A stretch of 63,256 bases of DNA, taken from WHSM01 sp050701635. GTDB lineage: Bacteria > Actinomycetota > Actinomycetes > Mycobacteriales > Micromonosporaceae. Positions 32,413-41,705 of this stretch are shown in pieces; the stretch's first letter is position 1; each line of letters begins with the position of its first letter. The notes beneath the pieces are model-generated. The model was not told where the DNA came from. It did not search any database and saw only the letters and a list, made by a program, of their open reading frames with translations. The position numbers and the translations under genes are program-made. The stretch covers positions 1 to 63,256 of the forward strand of contig JBOGDF010000001.1 in assembly GCA_050701635.1 (NCBI GenBank). The letters are read 5' to 3'.

Positions 32413-34482
32413 GTGACGGGTTCCCCTCAGCGTCGGCGGTTACTGCCGCTCCTCGGCGGCCACTCCGGACGCAGCGCCATGACCTGCCAGTACCGGTGCG
32501 GCAACGCCTGCGACCACCCCGCGCCGAACATCTCGGACAACTCGTACTTCGGCGACATGCTCGCCAAGGCGGTGTCCCGCCGGGGGATCTTCAAGGTCAG
32601 CGCTGCGGGCGCCTTGGTGGTCGGCGCGGGCGTCGGCGCCGGTACGGCGATCGCCGCGGTCCAGAAGGAGCCGGCGTCCGGCGCGGGCGGCGCGCTGACG
32701 TTCCGGCCCGTACCCCCGAACACGCTGGACACCGTGGTGGTGCCGAACGGGTACAAGCAGGCGCTGGTGGTCGAGTGGGGTGACCCGATTCTGCCAGGCG
32801 CGCCGCCGTTCGACCTGGACAACCAGACCGAGGCAGCGCAGCTGCAGCAGTTCGGCTACAACTGCGACTTCCTCGCCGTACTCCCGCTGAACGCCGACTT
32901 CACGCGAGCCCTGCTGGTGTCCAACCACGAGTACACCGACGAGAACCTGATGTTCCGGGGTTTCACCACCCCGGACGCGATGACCGTCGAGCAGGTCAAG
33001 GTCGCGATGGCGGCGCACGGGTTGAGCGTGGTGGAGCTGGCGCGGGTCCACTCGACCGGCCGCTGGCGGCTGCGGCGGGACCGGCTGCGCTACAACCGCC
33101 GGATCCACACCGCGACGCCGTTCGCCTTCACCGGCCCGGCCGCCGGCAGCGCGCTGCTGAAGACCGCCGCCGACCCGGCCGGCACCACCCCGCTGGGCAC
33201 CCTCAACAACTGCGCCGGCGGCGTCACGCCGTGGGGCACCATCCTCTCCGGCGAGGAGAACTTCAACCAGTACTTCGTCGGCGGCGACGGCGCTCCGGCA
33301 GAGCTCAAACCCAGCCTGAAGCGGTACGGCATCGACATCGTCAACCGCTACCCCAGCGGCAGCCGTAAGTGGGACCGCGCCGACGAGCGGTTCGACCTCG
33401 CCAAGCACCCCAACGAGGCGCACCGACAGGGCTGGATCATCGAGCTCGACCCGTACAGCCCGCAGTCGACGCCGCGCAAGCACACCGCGCTGGGCCGCTT
33501 CAAGCACGAGGGCGCCAACGTGATCGTCGCCGGCAACGGGCGCGCGGTGGCGTACATGGGTGACGACGAGCGCTTCGACTACATGTACAAGTTCGTCTCC
33601 GACAAGACCTACCGGGAGGGCACCAGCCCCGCCGACCGGGAGCACAACAAGACCCTCCTGGAGTCCGGCTCGCTGTACGTCGCGAAGTTCGCGTTCACCA
33701 GCGCGGACGAGATCGACGGCTCCGGCAAGCTGCCCAGCGACGGCGCCTTCAACGGCACCGGCACCTGGATCCCGCTGGTACGCAACGGCGAGTCCCTGGT
33801 CGAAGGCATGACCGTCGACCAGGTGCTGGTGTACGCCCGGATCGCCGGCGACAAGGTGGGCGCCACCAAGATGGACCGCCCCGAAGACGTCGAACCCCAC
33901 CCGACCACCGGCAAGATCTACGCCGCGCTCACCAACAACAGCCGGCGCGGCACCACCGGGCAGCCCCCGGCGGACGAGGTCAACCCGCGCAACGCCAACA
34001 AGCACGGACACATCCTGGAGATCACCGAGGACGGCGGCGACAACACCGCCGAGACCTTCACCTGGACGCTGCCGATCGTCTGCGGCGACCCGACCGACCC
34101 GTCGACGTACTTCATGGGCTTCGACAAGTCGCAGGTCTCGCCGATCTCCTGCCCGGACAACGTGGCGTTCGACAAGCACGGCAACCTGTGGCTCGCCACC
34201 GACGGCAACCAGCTCGGCCACAACGACGGGCTGTTCGCGGTGCCGCTGGAAGGCGCCGAGAAGGGCCACCTGAAGCAGTTCCTCTCGGTGCCGGTCGGCG
34301 CCGAGACCTGCGGGCCGTTCATCACGAAGGACAACAAGAGCGTGTTCGTCGCCGTACAGCACCCGGGCGAGGTGGACGGCGCCACAGTGGAGGACCCGGC
34401 GTCGACCTGGCCGCACGGCAACTACGCGAAGCCGGCCGTGGTCTGCACCTGGCGCTCCGACGGCGCCGAGATCGGCAAGTAG
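32413..34482 (+). CDS. phoX: PhoX-family alkaline phosphatase
   Basis: Exported alkaline phosphatase of the PhoX family (Ca2+/Fe3+ enzymes that release phosphate from phosphoesters), 689 residues from GTG 32413 with a CAGGAGG ribosome site. A twin-arginine signal is visible after an N-terminal extension: SRRGIFKVSAAGALVVGAGV (about 55-75). Family segments include CAGGVTPWGTILSGEENF, GRFKHEGANV, RPEDVEPHPTTGKIY and CPDNVAFDKHGNLW. The open frame upstream to 32278 contains the PHO box region and is not part of the protein. A perfect hairpin follows the stop. Confidence 0.93.
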   Translation: MTGSPQRRRLLPLLGGHSGRSAMTCQYRCGNACDHPAPNISDNSYFGDMLAKAVSRRGIFKVSAAGALVVGAGVGAGTAIAAVQKEPASGAGGALTFRPVPPNTLDTVVVPNGYKQALVVEWGDPILPGAPPFDLDNQTEAAQLQQFGYNCDFLAVLPLNADFTRALLVSNHEYTDENLMFRGFTTPDAMTVEQVKVAMAAHGLSVVELARVHSTGRWRLRRDRLRYNRRIHTATPFAFTGPAAGSALLKTAADPAGTTPLGTLNNCAGGVTPWGTILSGEENFNQYFVGGDGAPAELKPSLKRYGIDIVNRYPSGSRKWDRADERFDLAKHPNEAHRQGWIIELDPYSPQSTPRKHTALGRFKHEGANVIVAGNGRAVAYMGDDERFDYMYKFVSDKTYREGTSPADREHNKTLLESGSLYVAKFAFTSADEIDGSGKLPSDGAFNGTGTWIPLVRNGESLVEGMTVDQVLVYARIAGDKVGATKMDRPEDVEPHPTTGKIYAALTNNSRRGTTGQPPADEVNPRNANKHGHILEITEDGGDNTAETFTWTLPIVCGDPTDPSTYFMGFDKSQVSPISCPDNVAFDKHGNLWLATDGNQLGHNDGLFAVPLEGAEKGHLKQFLSVPVGAETCGPFITKDNKSVFVAVQHPGEVDGATVEDPASTWPHGNYAKPAVVCTWRSDGAEIGK

Positions 34483-34487
34483 CCGCA

Positions 34488-34530
34488 TCGGGTACGGCCA
34501 GCCGGCCGCGCTCTGGCTGGCCGTACCCGA
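34488..34530. terminator. Bidirectional hairpin terminator between phoX and the SARP gene
   Basis: TCGGGTACGGCCAGCC (34488-34503) pairs perfectly with GGCTGGCCGTACCCGA (34515-34530), an 16-bp stem with an 11-base loop, between two convergent stop codons. Confidence 0.8.
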
Positions 34531-34542
34531 GGCGCTGTCTGG

Positions 34543-37368
34543 CTACCGGGATTCCAGCTCTGCCAGCCGGCGCCGTACGTCGTCCGCCTCCGCCACCTCG
34601 AGTTCGGTGAAGATCTCCAGGGCGCGCAGCAGGGCGTCCCGGGCCGCGGCGGGTCGGCCCGAGCCGTGCTGGGCGGACGCCATCTCGACGTACACCCAGG
34701 CTTCCTGGTTGCGGTTGCCGAGCTGCTGGAACATCGTGCCGGCCTCCCGCAGGCAGGCCATCGCCGGCTCGTGGCCACCCGCCGCGGTACGCGCCTTGCC
34801 CAGCACCTTGAGCGCCCAGGCGACGCCGACCTCGTCCTCGATCTGCCGGGCCGCCGTCACCGCGTGACCCGCCACCTCGACCGCCTCGTGGTGGTTGCCG
34901 GTGTCGACGAGCATGTCCGCCAGGTTGATCAGCGTCGACGCCTCGTCGTAGGTCTCCCCGATCTCCCTGGCGATCTCCAGACTCCGCCGCAGGCTGCGCA
35001 TCGCGTCGTCGTACTGCTGCAGCTGGTGCTGGATGATCCCCAGGTTGCCGTACAGCCGGCCCGCCGCGCCGCGGTCGCCAAGCTGGTCGTAGTGGTGGAG
35101 CGCCTGCTGGTAGTGCGCGACCGCCTCGGGGAACCGGTGGACGTCGGCGTGGACGTTGCCGAGCCCGGTGAGCATGCACGCCTCGCCGTACCGGTCACCG
35201 ACCTGCCGCGCCGACATCAGACCAACCTCATGGGTGGTACGCCATTCGTCCATCGCCTGCCGCATGTAGAGGTAGTGCCACACCCGATGCGCCAACCGCC
35301 ACGCCGTACCGTGCAGCCCCTGCGCGGCGGCCAGCCCGACGCCGGCGAGCAGGGCACCGCGCTCCGCGTCGTACCAGCCGAGCGCGCCGTCCCGGGTGTC
35401 GAACAGCTCCGGGCGCGGCGGCGTCTCGCCGGACTCGTACCTACGGGTGCGGCCCGGACGTACCAGCTGGTCCGCCCATCCCGCGACTTCCACGTACCAG
35501 GCGAGCACCCGCTCGACCACCTGGTCACGGTCCGGATCCCGGTACGCGTGCTCCAGGGCGTACGCCCGCAGCAGGTCGTGATATTCGTACCGCCCGGAGC
35601 TCCGCTGCTGCAGCAGGTTGGCATCGATCAGGCGCCGCAGCAGCCGCTGGGTCTTCCTGACGGGTGTCCCGAGCAGGGCCGCCGCCGCGGGCACCGACAG
35701 GTCGTTGACGGGGTGCAGCGCCAGCAGCCGGAACGCCCGCGCCAGCTCCGGCTCGAGAGCCCGGTACGACCAGTCGAACACCGCGCGCAGGTCGCCGGCA
35801 GCGTCCCCTCCGGCGTTGAGCACGTCGAGCCGGCCGGGTTCGTGAGCCAGCTCCGCGGCCAGGTCCGACAGCTGTTCCGGCCGGCGGATCGCCTGCTCGG
35901 CGACGATCGCCAGCGCCAGCGGCAGGTGTCCGCAGCGATCCGCCAGCGCGGCGACGGCGTCCGGCTGGGAGGCGGCACCGGGCCCGAGGGCGGTCACCAG
36001 GTAGCGGGCCGACTCGTCGGCGGGCAGCTGGCCCAGGCTGATCCGGTGGGCGCCTTCCCGCACGGCGAGGCTACGCAGCTGGCTGCGCGAGGTGACCAGC
36101 ACCAGTGCGTCGCGGCCCGGCAGCAGCGGGCGTACCTGCTCGGCGTCACGGGCGTTGTCCAGCAGGATCAGCGTCCGGCGCCCGGCGAGCGTGGAGCGCA
36201 GCAGGGCGGAGCGGCTGTCCAGGTCGGCGGGGACGTCGGCGACTCCGATCGCCCGCAGCAGCGACTCGGCGGCGGCCGCGGGGTCGGTGGGCTCGCCGGG
36301 GCCGTACCCCCGGAGGTTGAGATGCAGCTGCCCGTCCGGGAACCGGTCGACCACCCGGTGCGCCCAGTGCACCGCCAGCGCAGTCTTTCCGACCCCGCCG
36401 GTACCACCCACCGCCGCGATCACCACCGGCGAGGACGCGCCCCGCTCCCAGTCCGGGAGCAGCTTGTCCAGCCGAGCCAGATCGCCGGCGCGCCCGGTGA
36501 ACCGCCCGACATCGGCCGGCAGCTGCCGCGGCACCGGCGGCGGCGTGCCGGGGTCGGGTGCGGGCGTGCCGGATGGGGCGAGCGCGGAGCTGCCGAGCGG
36601 GTCCGGCACGGCACCGGGCGGGTCCAGGGCGGGGTCGCGATTCAGGATCGCCAGATGCAGCGCCTGCAGCTCCGGGTCCGGATCGACGCCCAGGTGGTCG
36701 CGCAGCCGTACCCGGAGCTCCTGGTACGCCCGGAGCGCGTCCGCCTGCCGGCCGGAGCGGTACAACGCGGTCATCAGCCGCTGCCACAGCGGCTCGCGCT
36801 GCGGGTGGCGCTGGGTGAGGTCCCGCAGCTCTGGCACCAGGTCGGCGTGGCGCCCCTGCCGGAGCAGGACATCGATGCGCAGCAGCGTGGCGGTGAACCA
36901 CTCCTCCCACAGTCGCGGCCCGTGGGCGGTACGCAGCCGATCCGACGGTACGTCCTCCAGCGGCTCACCCCGCCACAGCGCCACCGCGTCCGCGAGCAGC
37001 GACAACACCTCGCCGTCCGGGGCGCTCCCGGCCTGCCTGACCAGCTTCCGGAACTGGTGTGCGTCCACCGCGCCGGCCGCCACCGACAGTCGATACCCGT
37101 CGGTCACGGTCTCCACCGAGCCGGCGCCCAACTCGCGCCGCAGCCGCGACACCACCATCTGCACGGCGTTGCGTACCCGCGTCGGCTGCGGCCCGTCCCA
37201 CAGCGACTCCGCCACCGACTCCAGGGTCAACGGCCGCGGCGCCGCCAGCGCCAACGCCGCCAACAACACCCGCGGCTGACGACCGCCCAGGTCGACGCGC
37301 CGGTCGCCGGCGTGCACCGTCAACGGACCCAGCAGTCCGACCCGCAACCGATTTCCCACGGCCAGCAC
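34543..37368 (-). CDS. SARP/AfsR-type regulator (BTAD, NB-ARC, TPR)
   Basis: Large 941-residue transcriptional regulator. The N-terminal OmpR-like winged helix is about 8-95 (VRNAVQMVVSRLRREL), the bacterial transcriptional activation domain about 100-245, a Pro-rich linker about 250-285, the NB-ARC ATPase about 290-560 (Walker A GGTGGVGKT at 321-329; LILLDNARD as Walker B) and TPR repeats about 650-930. AfsR/DnrI-like proteins activate secondary-metabolite or developmental genes. Here it has no biosynthetic neighbours. The start is GTG 37368; GTG 37359 is an alternative and neither has a clear ribosome site. Confidence 0.9.
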   Translation of the reverse strand: MLAVGNRLRVGLLGPLTVHAGDRRVDLGGRQPRVLLAALALAAPRPLTLESVAESLWDGPQPTRVRNAVQMVVSRLRRELGAGSVETVTDGYRLSVAAGAVDAHQFRKLVRQAGSAPDGEVLSLLADAVALWRGEPLEDVPSDRLRTAHGPRLWEEWFTATLLRIDVLLRQGRHADLVPELRDLTQRHPQREPLWQRLMTALYRSGRQADALRAYQELRVRLRDHLGVDPDPELQALHLAILNRDPALDPPGAVPDPLGSSALAPSGTPAPDPGTPPPVPRQLPADVGRFTGRAGDLARLDKLLPDWERGASSPVVIAAVGGTGGVGKTALAVHWAHRVVDRFPDGQLHLNLRGYGPGEPTDPAAAAESLLRAIGVADVPADLDSRSALLRSTLAGRRTLILLDNARDAEQVRPLLPGRDALVLVTSRSQLRSLAVREGAHRISLGQLPADESARYLVTALGPGAASQPDAVAALADRCGHLPLALAIVAEQAIRRPEQLSDLAAELAHEPGRLDVLNAGGDAAGDLRAVFDWSYRALEPELARAFRLLALHPVNDLSVPAAAALLGTPVRKTQRLLRRLIDANLLQQRSSGRYEYHDLLRAYALEHAYRDPDRDQVVERVLAWYVEVAGWADQLVRPGRTRRYESGETPPRPELFDTRDGALGWYDAERGALLAGVGLAAAQGLHGTAWRLAHRVWHYLYMRQAMDEWRTTHEVGLMSARQVGDRYGEACMLTGLGNVHADVHRFPEAVAHYQQALHHYDQLGDRGAAGRLYGNLGIIQHQLQQYDDAMRSLRRSLEIAREIGETYDEASTLINLADMLVDTGNHHEAVEVAGHAVTAARQIEDEVGVAWALKVLGKARTAAGGHEPAMACLREAGTMFQQLGNRNQEAWVYVEMASAQHGSGRPAAARDALLRALEIFTELEVAEADDVRRRLAELESR

Positions 37369-37409
37369 GGTACCGCGCCGGGCCCAGTCAGCTGGTGGCC
37401 ACTACACCG

Positions 37410-37448
37410 AGCAGGGGCGCCCCTCCGGTACGGGAGGGGCGCCCTGCT
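37410..37448. terminator. Strong hairpin terminator after the LVIVD-repeat gene
   Basis: AGCAGGGGCGCCCCTCC (from 37410) pairs with GGGAGGGGCGCCCTGCT (to 37448) with one bulged G and a GGTAC-type loop. It lies seven bases beyond the stop codon of the minus-strand LVIVD gene and upstream of the SARP gene start. Confidence 0.8.
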
Positions 37449-37454
37449 GTGGCG

Positions 37455-38831
37455 TCAGCTCAGCGAGAACTCCTGGGTCTGCGGGTTGAGGTGGCCGAGC
37501 CGGATAGCGCTGCCGGTCTCCGCACCCGTGTACCGGAAGACGTTCAGCCCTTCGGTGATGTTCGACTCGTAGATGAAGTTGTTGTACCAGTACGAGGACC
37601 ACGCCCCGCCCAGGTCCGGCGGGGACAGCGCCGGCGGGTCGGACCAGCCGAGCGTCACCGGGTTCGCCGGGTCGGTGAACTCCGTGACCCAGGTGCCGGC
37701 CTGGTAGTTGCCGCTGACCATCACGTACCGGCCGTTGCGCAGCGGCACCACGTTGTAGTTGTGGATGGTGCAGTTCTCCGCAACGCCGTCCTGGCCGCGT
37801 GGCAGCGTCCACTGGCCCAGCTTGGCGCCGGTCCGCGCGTCGTAGAAGAACGCGCTCTTGTCCACCGCCGGGTCGGTGCTTTCGCACTCCGGCGCGACGC
37901 CGCCGCCCGGCTCCCACCCGGCAACCAGCACCTTGCCGTCCCAGGTGAAGGACGCGGAGTGCCAGCGGCCGTTGGTGCCGGCCTGGCCGACGCCGGGCTC
38001 GCTGATCACGTACAGGAACTCCGGGTCGGCGAGGCTGCCGCCAGGGGTCGCGTTCGCACCGACGTCGAAGACGTTGATCGCGTCGGCGTGGGCGCAGGCG
38101 AGCAGGTTGACCGTACCGAGGATCAGCCCGGCATCGTGACAGCCGGTACGGATATCGGTCAGCGGGCCGGTCAGCGGCTCCCGGCGCAGCAGACTGGCCC
38201 CGCCCGGGTTCGCCAGCGGCACCTCGATCACGTCGATGAAGTCGCCGACCGGGTCGTCGTTCACCCGGGTGTTGTCGACGCAGCCGGAGCTGCTGGAGTT
38301 GTTGCTGTAGACGATCAGCCGGTCCCCGTCCCGGGCCCCGGTGAGCGTGTGGGACCCGCACGGCAGCGACACCGCCGCGAGCAGCGCCGGATCGCTCGGG
38401 TTGCTGACGTCGAAGACGTGTACGCCCTCCCAGCCGGCCGGTACGGTCACGCCGTCACAGTCGCGGTCGACCGTCTTCTTGGTGTTCCAGGAGCGCACCA
38501 GGATCGAGTCCCAGACGAAGATGTCGCCCTGGTCGCCGTTACAGCCCTGGTGAACCAGCTCCGCCGGCGCGTCCGGGTCTGAGATGTCGATGATCCGGAA
38601 GCCGTCGTAGTTGCCCTGGTACGCCAACTTCCCCCAGAACGCGATGTCGGAGCTGGGGTGGCGTACGCCGTCCGGCTCGCCGAGGAACGTCGCGGGATGC
38701 GGGCTGTGGCCCTTGGCGTGCAGGTTCTGGGTATGCGGGCGGTCGGCGTGCGAGGCCATCACCGCCGACGGGACGCCGACCACGCCGGCCGCCACTACTG
38801 CGAGGAAGAGCAGGGGTCTGCGGTACCGCAT
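37455..38831 (-). CDS. Secreted LVIVD-repeat protein
   Basis: 458 residues. The signal peptide is evident (RRPLLFLAVVAAGVVGVPSA, cleavage near residue 26). The mature part is a beta-propeller-like series of LVIVD-type repeats, seen as GFRIIDISDPDAPAEL, GVHVFDVSNPSDPALL and similar blocks, with several Cys that may form disulphides. Function is not established for the family; extracellular surface binding is likely. A single gene with its own terminator; the 160 bp upstream (38832-38992) hold no gene. Confidence 0.85.
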   Translation of the reverse strand: MRYRRPLLFLAVVAAGVVGVPSAVMASHADRPHTQNLHAKGHSPHPATFLGEPDGVRHPSSDIAFWGKLAYQGNYDGFRIIDISDPDAPAELVHQGCNGDQGDIFVWDSILVRSWNTKKTVDRDCDGVTVPAGWEGVHVFDVSNPSDPALLAAVSLPCGSHTLTGARDGDRLIVYSNNSSSSGCVDNTRVNDDPVGDFIDVIEVPLANPGGASLLRREPLTGPLTDIRTGCHDAGLILGTVNLLACAHADAINVFDVGANATPGGSLADPEFLYVISEPGVGQAGTNGRWHSASFTWDGKVLVAGWEPGGGVAPECESTDPAVDKSAFFYDARTGAKLGQWTLPRGQDGVAENCTIHNYNVVPLRNGRYVMVSGNYQAGTWVTEFTDPANPVTLGWSDPPALSPPDLGGAWSSYWYNNFIYESNITEGLNVFRYTGAETGSAIRLGHLNPQTQEFSLS

Positions 38832-38992
38832 GAGCTGCCTCCTTACGGAGAGGGGTGTGCCCGCAAGCTACGTCCGCGACCATGCGCTGGGACGCACGGA
38901 TCCCCAGAACCGGCCGTGCGTACCGCGATCACCAACCGGTCGGCGGATCGAGGTATCGGCCGGGCGCCGCTCACGCGGCCCGTACGGCAGGG

Positions 38993-40042
38993 TCAGCCGG
39001 TGCGGCTCACCACGAAGTCGCAGAGGCCTTCGAGGGCGCGGCGGGCCGCGCGGTCAGGCAGGCCGGCGAGCAGCGTACGGGCCTGGTCGGCGTACTGGGT
39101 GAGGGCCTCGCGGGCGCGGGCCATGCCGTCGGAGGAGCGCAGCAGCTGCAGCGCCTCGGCGACCAGCGCGTCGTCCGTCACGGGGCCGTCGATGATCTCC
39201 CGGAGCCGGCGACCGGCGGCATCGTCGGTGGCCAGCGCGTACAGCACCGGCAGCGTGGCGATGCCTTCCCGCAGGTCGGTGCCGGGAGTCTTGCCCGACT
39301 CGGCGGACTCCGACGCGATGTCGAGGATGTCGTCGGAGAGCTGGAACGCGATCCCGATGATCTCGCCGTACTCCGCCAGCGCCTCCACGGTCGCCTCGTC
39401 GGCACCGGAGAACATGCCTCCGAAACGCGCCGACGCCGCGATCAGCGAACCGGTCTTCTCGGCGATCACGTACCGGTAGTGCTCGATCGGGTCGTCTCCG
39501 GGGCGCGCGCCGGTGGTCTCCCGGATCTGCCCGTGCACCAGCCGGGAGAACGTACGCGCCTGGATCCTTACCGCCTCCGGGCCGAGGCCGGCGACGATGT
39601 CGGAGGCGCGGGCGAACAGGTAGTCGCCGGTCAGGATCGCCACCGTGTTGGTCCACCGGGAGTTGGCGCTCTGCGCCCCGCGCCGTACGTCGGCCTCGTC
39701 CATCACGTCGTCGTGGTAGAGCGTGGCCAGGTGGGTCAGCTCCACCACGGTCGCGGCGTCGGCCACCTCCGGCGCGTCCGGGTCGTCGCCGAACTGTGCG
39801 GCCAGCATCACCAGCAGCGGGCGGAACCGCTTGCCGCCGGCGTCCACCAGGTGGCTCGCGGCGTCCACCACGAACTGGTCGGCGCTGCTCACCGCGGTGT
39901 GCAGCCGTTCCTCGATCGCGGCCAGGCTGGCACGTACCCAGGCGTCCAGCTCCGGGTCGATCAGGTCGACGCCGACCGCGGAGAACGCCCGCGCGAACGA
40001 CGGCCCGTGCGTAGCGTCCAACACAGCCCCCACCTCAGACAC
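38993..40042 (-). CDS. Polyprenyl diphosphate synthase (menaquinone side chain)
   Basis: Trans-isoprenyl diphosphate synthase, 349 residues. The first Asp-rich motif is DDVMD (111-115) after KRFRP (71-75), and the second is DDILD (237-241). It probably makes the long prenyl tail of menaquinone, though geranylgeranyl or longer products cannot be told from the sequence alone. The start is GTG 40042 with GGAGG seven bases upstream. It lies only 79 bp downstream of nuoN on the same strand, so it may be the last gene of the nuo transcript. Confidence 0.92.
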   Translation of the reverse strand: MSEVGAVLDATHGPSFARAFSAVGVDLIDPELDAWVRASLAAIEERLHTAVSSADQFVVDAASHLVDAGGKRFRPLLVMLAAQFGDDPDAPEVADAATVVELTHLATLYHDDVMDEADVRRGAQSANSRWTNTVAILTGDYLFARASDIVAGLGPEAVRIQARTFSRLVHGQIRETTGARPGDDPIEHYRYVIAEKTGSLIAASARFGGMFSGADEATVEALAEYGEIIGIAFQLSDDILDIASESAESGKTPGTDLREGIATLPVLYALATDDAAGRRLREIIDGPVTDDALVAEALQLLRSSDGMARAREALTQYADQARTLLAGLPDRAARRALEGLCDFVVSRTG

Positions 40043-40121
40043 AGCCCAACCTCCAGCCTGACATCAACCGGCGTCAGCCGTGTCAGCCATCAACCCCCAC
40101 GAATGCCGCGGCAGATGAACG

Positions 40122-41705
40122 CTAACTTACGAAGCCAGCGGCCTGCGCGGCCAGGTCGAGGATCGGGGTCGGCGCCACACCCAGCAGCACCGTGGCCAGT
40201 ACGCCGATCGACAGCGCCGCGGCGGTCAGCCCGCCCGGCACCGACACCGCGGGGGTGTCCTCGGCCGGCTCGGACAGGTACATCAACACCACCACGCGCA
40301 GGTACGGGAACGCGATCACCGCGCTGGTCAGCACCCCGACGATCACCAGCGCGATCTGGTTGGCCCCCATCGCCGCCGAGAACACCGCGAACTTGCTGGT
40401 GAAGCCGCTGGTCAGCGGGATCCCCGCGAACGCCATCATCAGGAAGGTGAACAGCGCGGCGATCAGCGGGGACTTCTTGCCCAGCCCGGCCCAGCGGGAC
40501 AGGTGGGTGGCTTCGCCGTCGGCGTCGCGTACCAGGGTGATGATCCCGAACGCGGCCAGCACCGCGAACCCGTACGCCACCAGGTAGAACATCGTCCCGG
40601 CGACGCCCTCCGGGGACAGCGCCAGTACGCCGGTCAACACGTACCCGGCGTTCGCGATCGACGAGTAAGCCAGCAGCCGCTTGATGTCGGTCTGGGTGAC
40701 CGCCAGCACCGCGCCGATCACCATCGTCGCGATTGCGATCACCACCAGCACCGGCCGCCAGTCGACCGCGCCGACCGGGAACGCCACGGTGAACACCCGC
40801 AGCAGCCCACCGAACGCGGCGACCTTCGTACAGGCGGCCATCAGCGCGGTGATCGGGGTCGGGGCGCCCTGGTAGACGTCGGGGGTCCAGACGTGGAACG
40901 GCACCGCGGCGGCCTTGAACAGCAGCCCCACCGCGAGCATCGCCAGCCCGAGCACGAGCAGCGTCGGGGTGCCCTCACCCGCCTCGGCCGCCTTCCGCAG
41001 CCCCGCCAGCTGTACGGTGCCCGCGTAGCCGTACAGCAGGGCGACGCCGTACAGGAAGAAGGCCGAGGCGAAGGCACCCAGCAGGAAGTACTTGACCGCC
41101 GCCTCCTGGGACAGCAGCCGGCGCCGCCGCGCCAGACCGCACAGCAGGTAGAGCGGCAGCGAGAAGACCTCCAGCGCGACGAACAGCGTCAGCAGGTCGT
41201 TGGAGGCGACGAACAGCATCATGCCGCCGAGCGCGAACAGCACCAGCGGGTAGACCTCGGTGGCTCCGGGGGCGTCGGCCTGCTCCCGGTCCGCGGACGA
41301 GCCGGCGGTGACCGAGGCGCGGGAGACGAAACCGCCGCCGCGCTCCAGGGAACGCTCCGCGATCAGCAGCACCGCGACGATCCCCAGCACCGCGGTCGCA
41401 CCCTGCAGGAACAGTGCGGGCCCGTCGATCGCGATCGCCGCCCCCGCGGTGGTCAGGCCGTCGTTGGTCCAGGTCTCCGGCCGCAGCGCCACCCAGATCA
41501 CCACGCCCAGCGCCGCGACCAGCCCGAACAGGGTCAGCGGCACCTGCAGCCGGTACCGTGCCGGCCGCTCCGCGAACGCCTCCACCAGTACGCCGACACA
41601 CGCCGCACCGAACAGCACCAGCATCGGCGCGATCGCGAGGTAGTCGATCGACGGCAACCGCACCTCCGGCGCCGCCAGCGCCGCGAAAGCGAGCTGCGTA
41701 CTCAT
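40122..41705 (-). CDS. nuoN: Complex I subunit NuoN
   Basis: Antiporter-like proton-pumping membrane subunit of the NADH:menaquinone oxidoreductase, 527 residues and about 14 helices. Seen: LFVALEVFSLPLYLLCGL (TM5 Glu), FKAAAVPFHVWTPDVYQG and MAACTKVAAFGG (Lys positions). The start overlaps the nuoM stop (ATGA). A charged loop of about 25 residues (around 130-155, SSADREQADAP) is longer than in NuoN2. Confidence 0.95.
   Translation of the reverse strand: MSTQLAFAALAAPEVRLPSIDYLAIAPMLVLFGAACVGVLVEAFAERPARYRLQVPLTLFGLVAALGVVIWVALRPETWTNDGLTTAGAAIAIDGPALFLQGATAVLGIVAVLLIAERSLERGGGFVSRASVTAGSSADREQADAPGATEVYPLVLFALGGMMLFVASNDLLTLFVALEVFSLPLYLLCGLARRRRLLSQEAAVKYFLLGAFASAFFLYGVALLYGYAGTVQLAGLRKAAEAGEGTPTLLVLGLAMLAVGLLFKAAAVPFHVWTPDVYQGAPTPITALMAACTKVAAFGGLLRVFTVAFPVGAVDWRPVLVVIAIATMVIGAVLAVTQTDIKRLLAYSSIANAGYVLTGVLALSPEGVAGTMFYLVAYGFAVLAAFGIITLVRDADGEATHLSRWAGLGKKSPLIAALFTFLMMAFAGIPLTSGFTSKFAVFSAAMGANQIALVIVGVLTSAVIAFPYLRVVVLMYLSEPAEDTPAVSVPGGLTAAALSIGVLATVLLGVAPTPILDLAAQAAGFVS

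Noticed and set aside
34543..37368. SARP gene as the regulator of a secondary-metabolite cluster in this window
   Set aside because: No polyketide, peptide or terpene biosynthesis genes are present; the prenyl synthase fits menaquinone synthesis.
34666..37572. Plus-strand 968-codon frame opposite the SARP gene
   Set aside because: Shadow of the SARP gene; Arg/Gln/Pro-rich with no motif.
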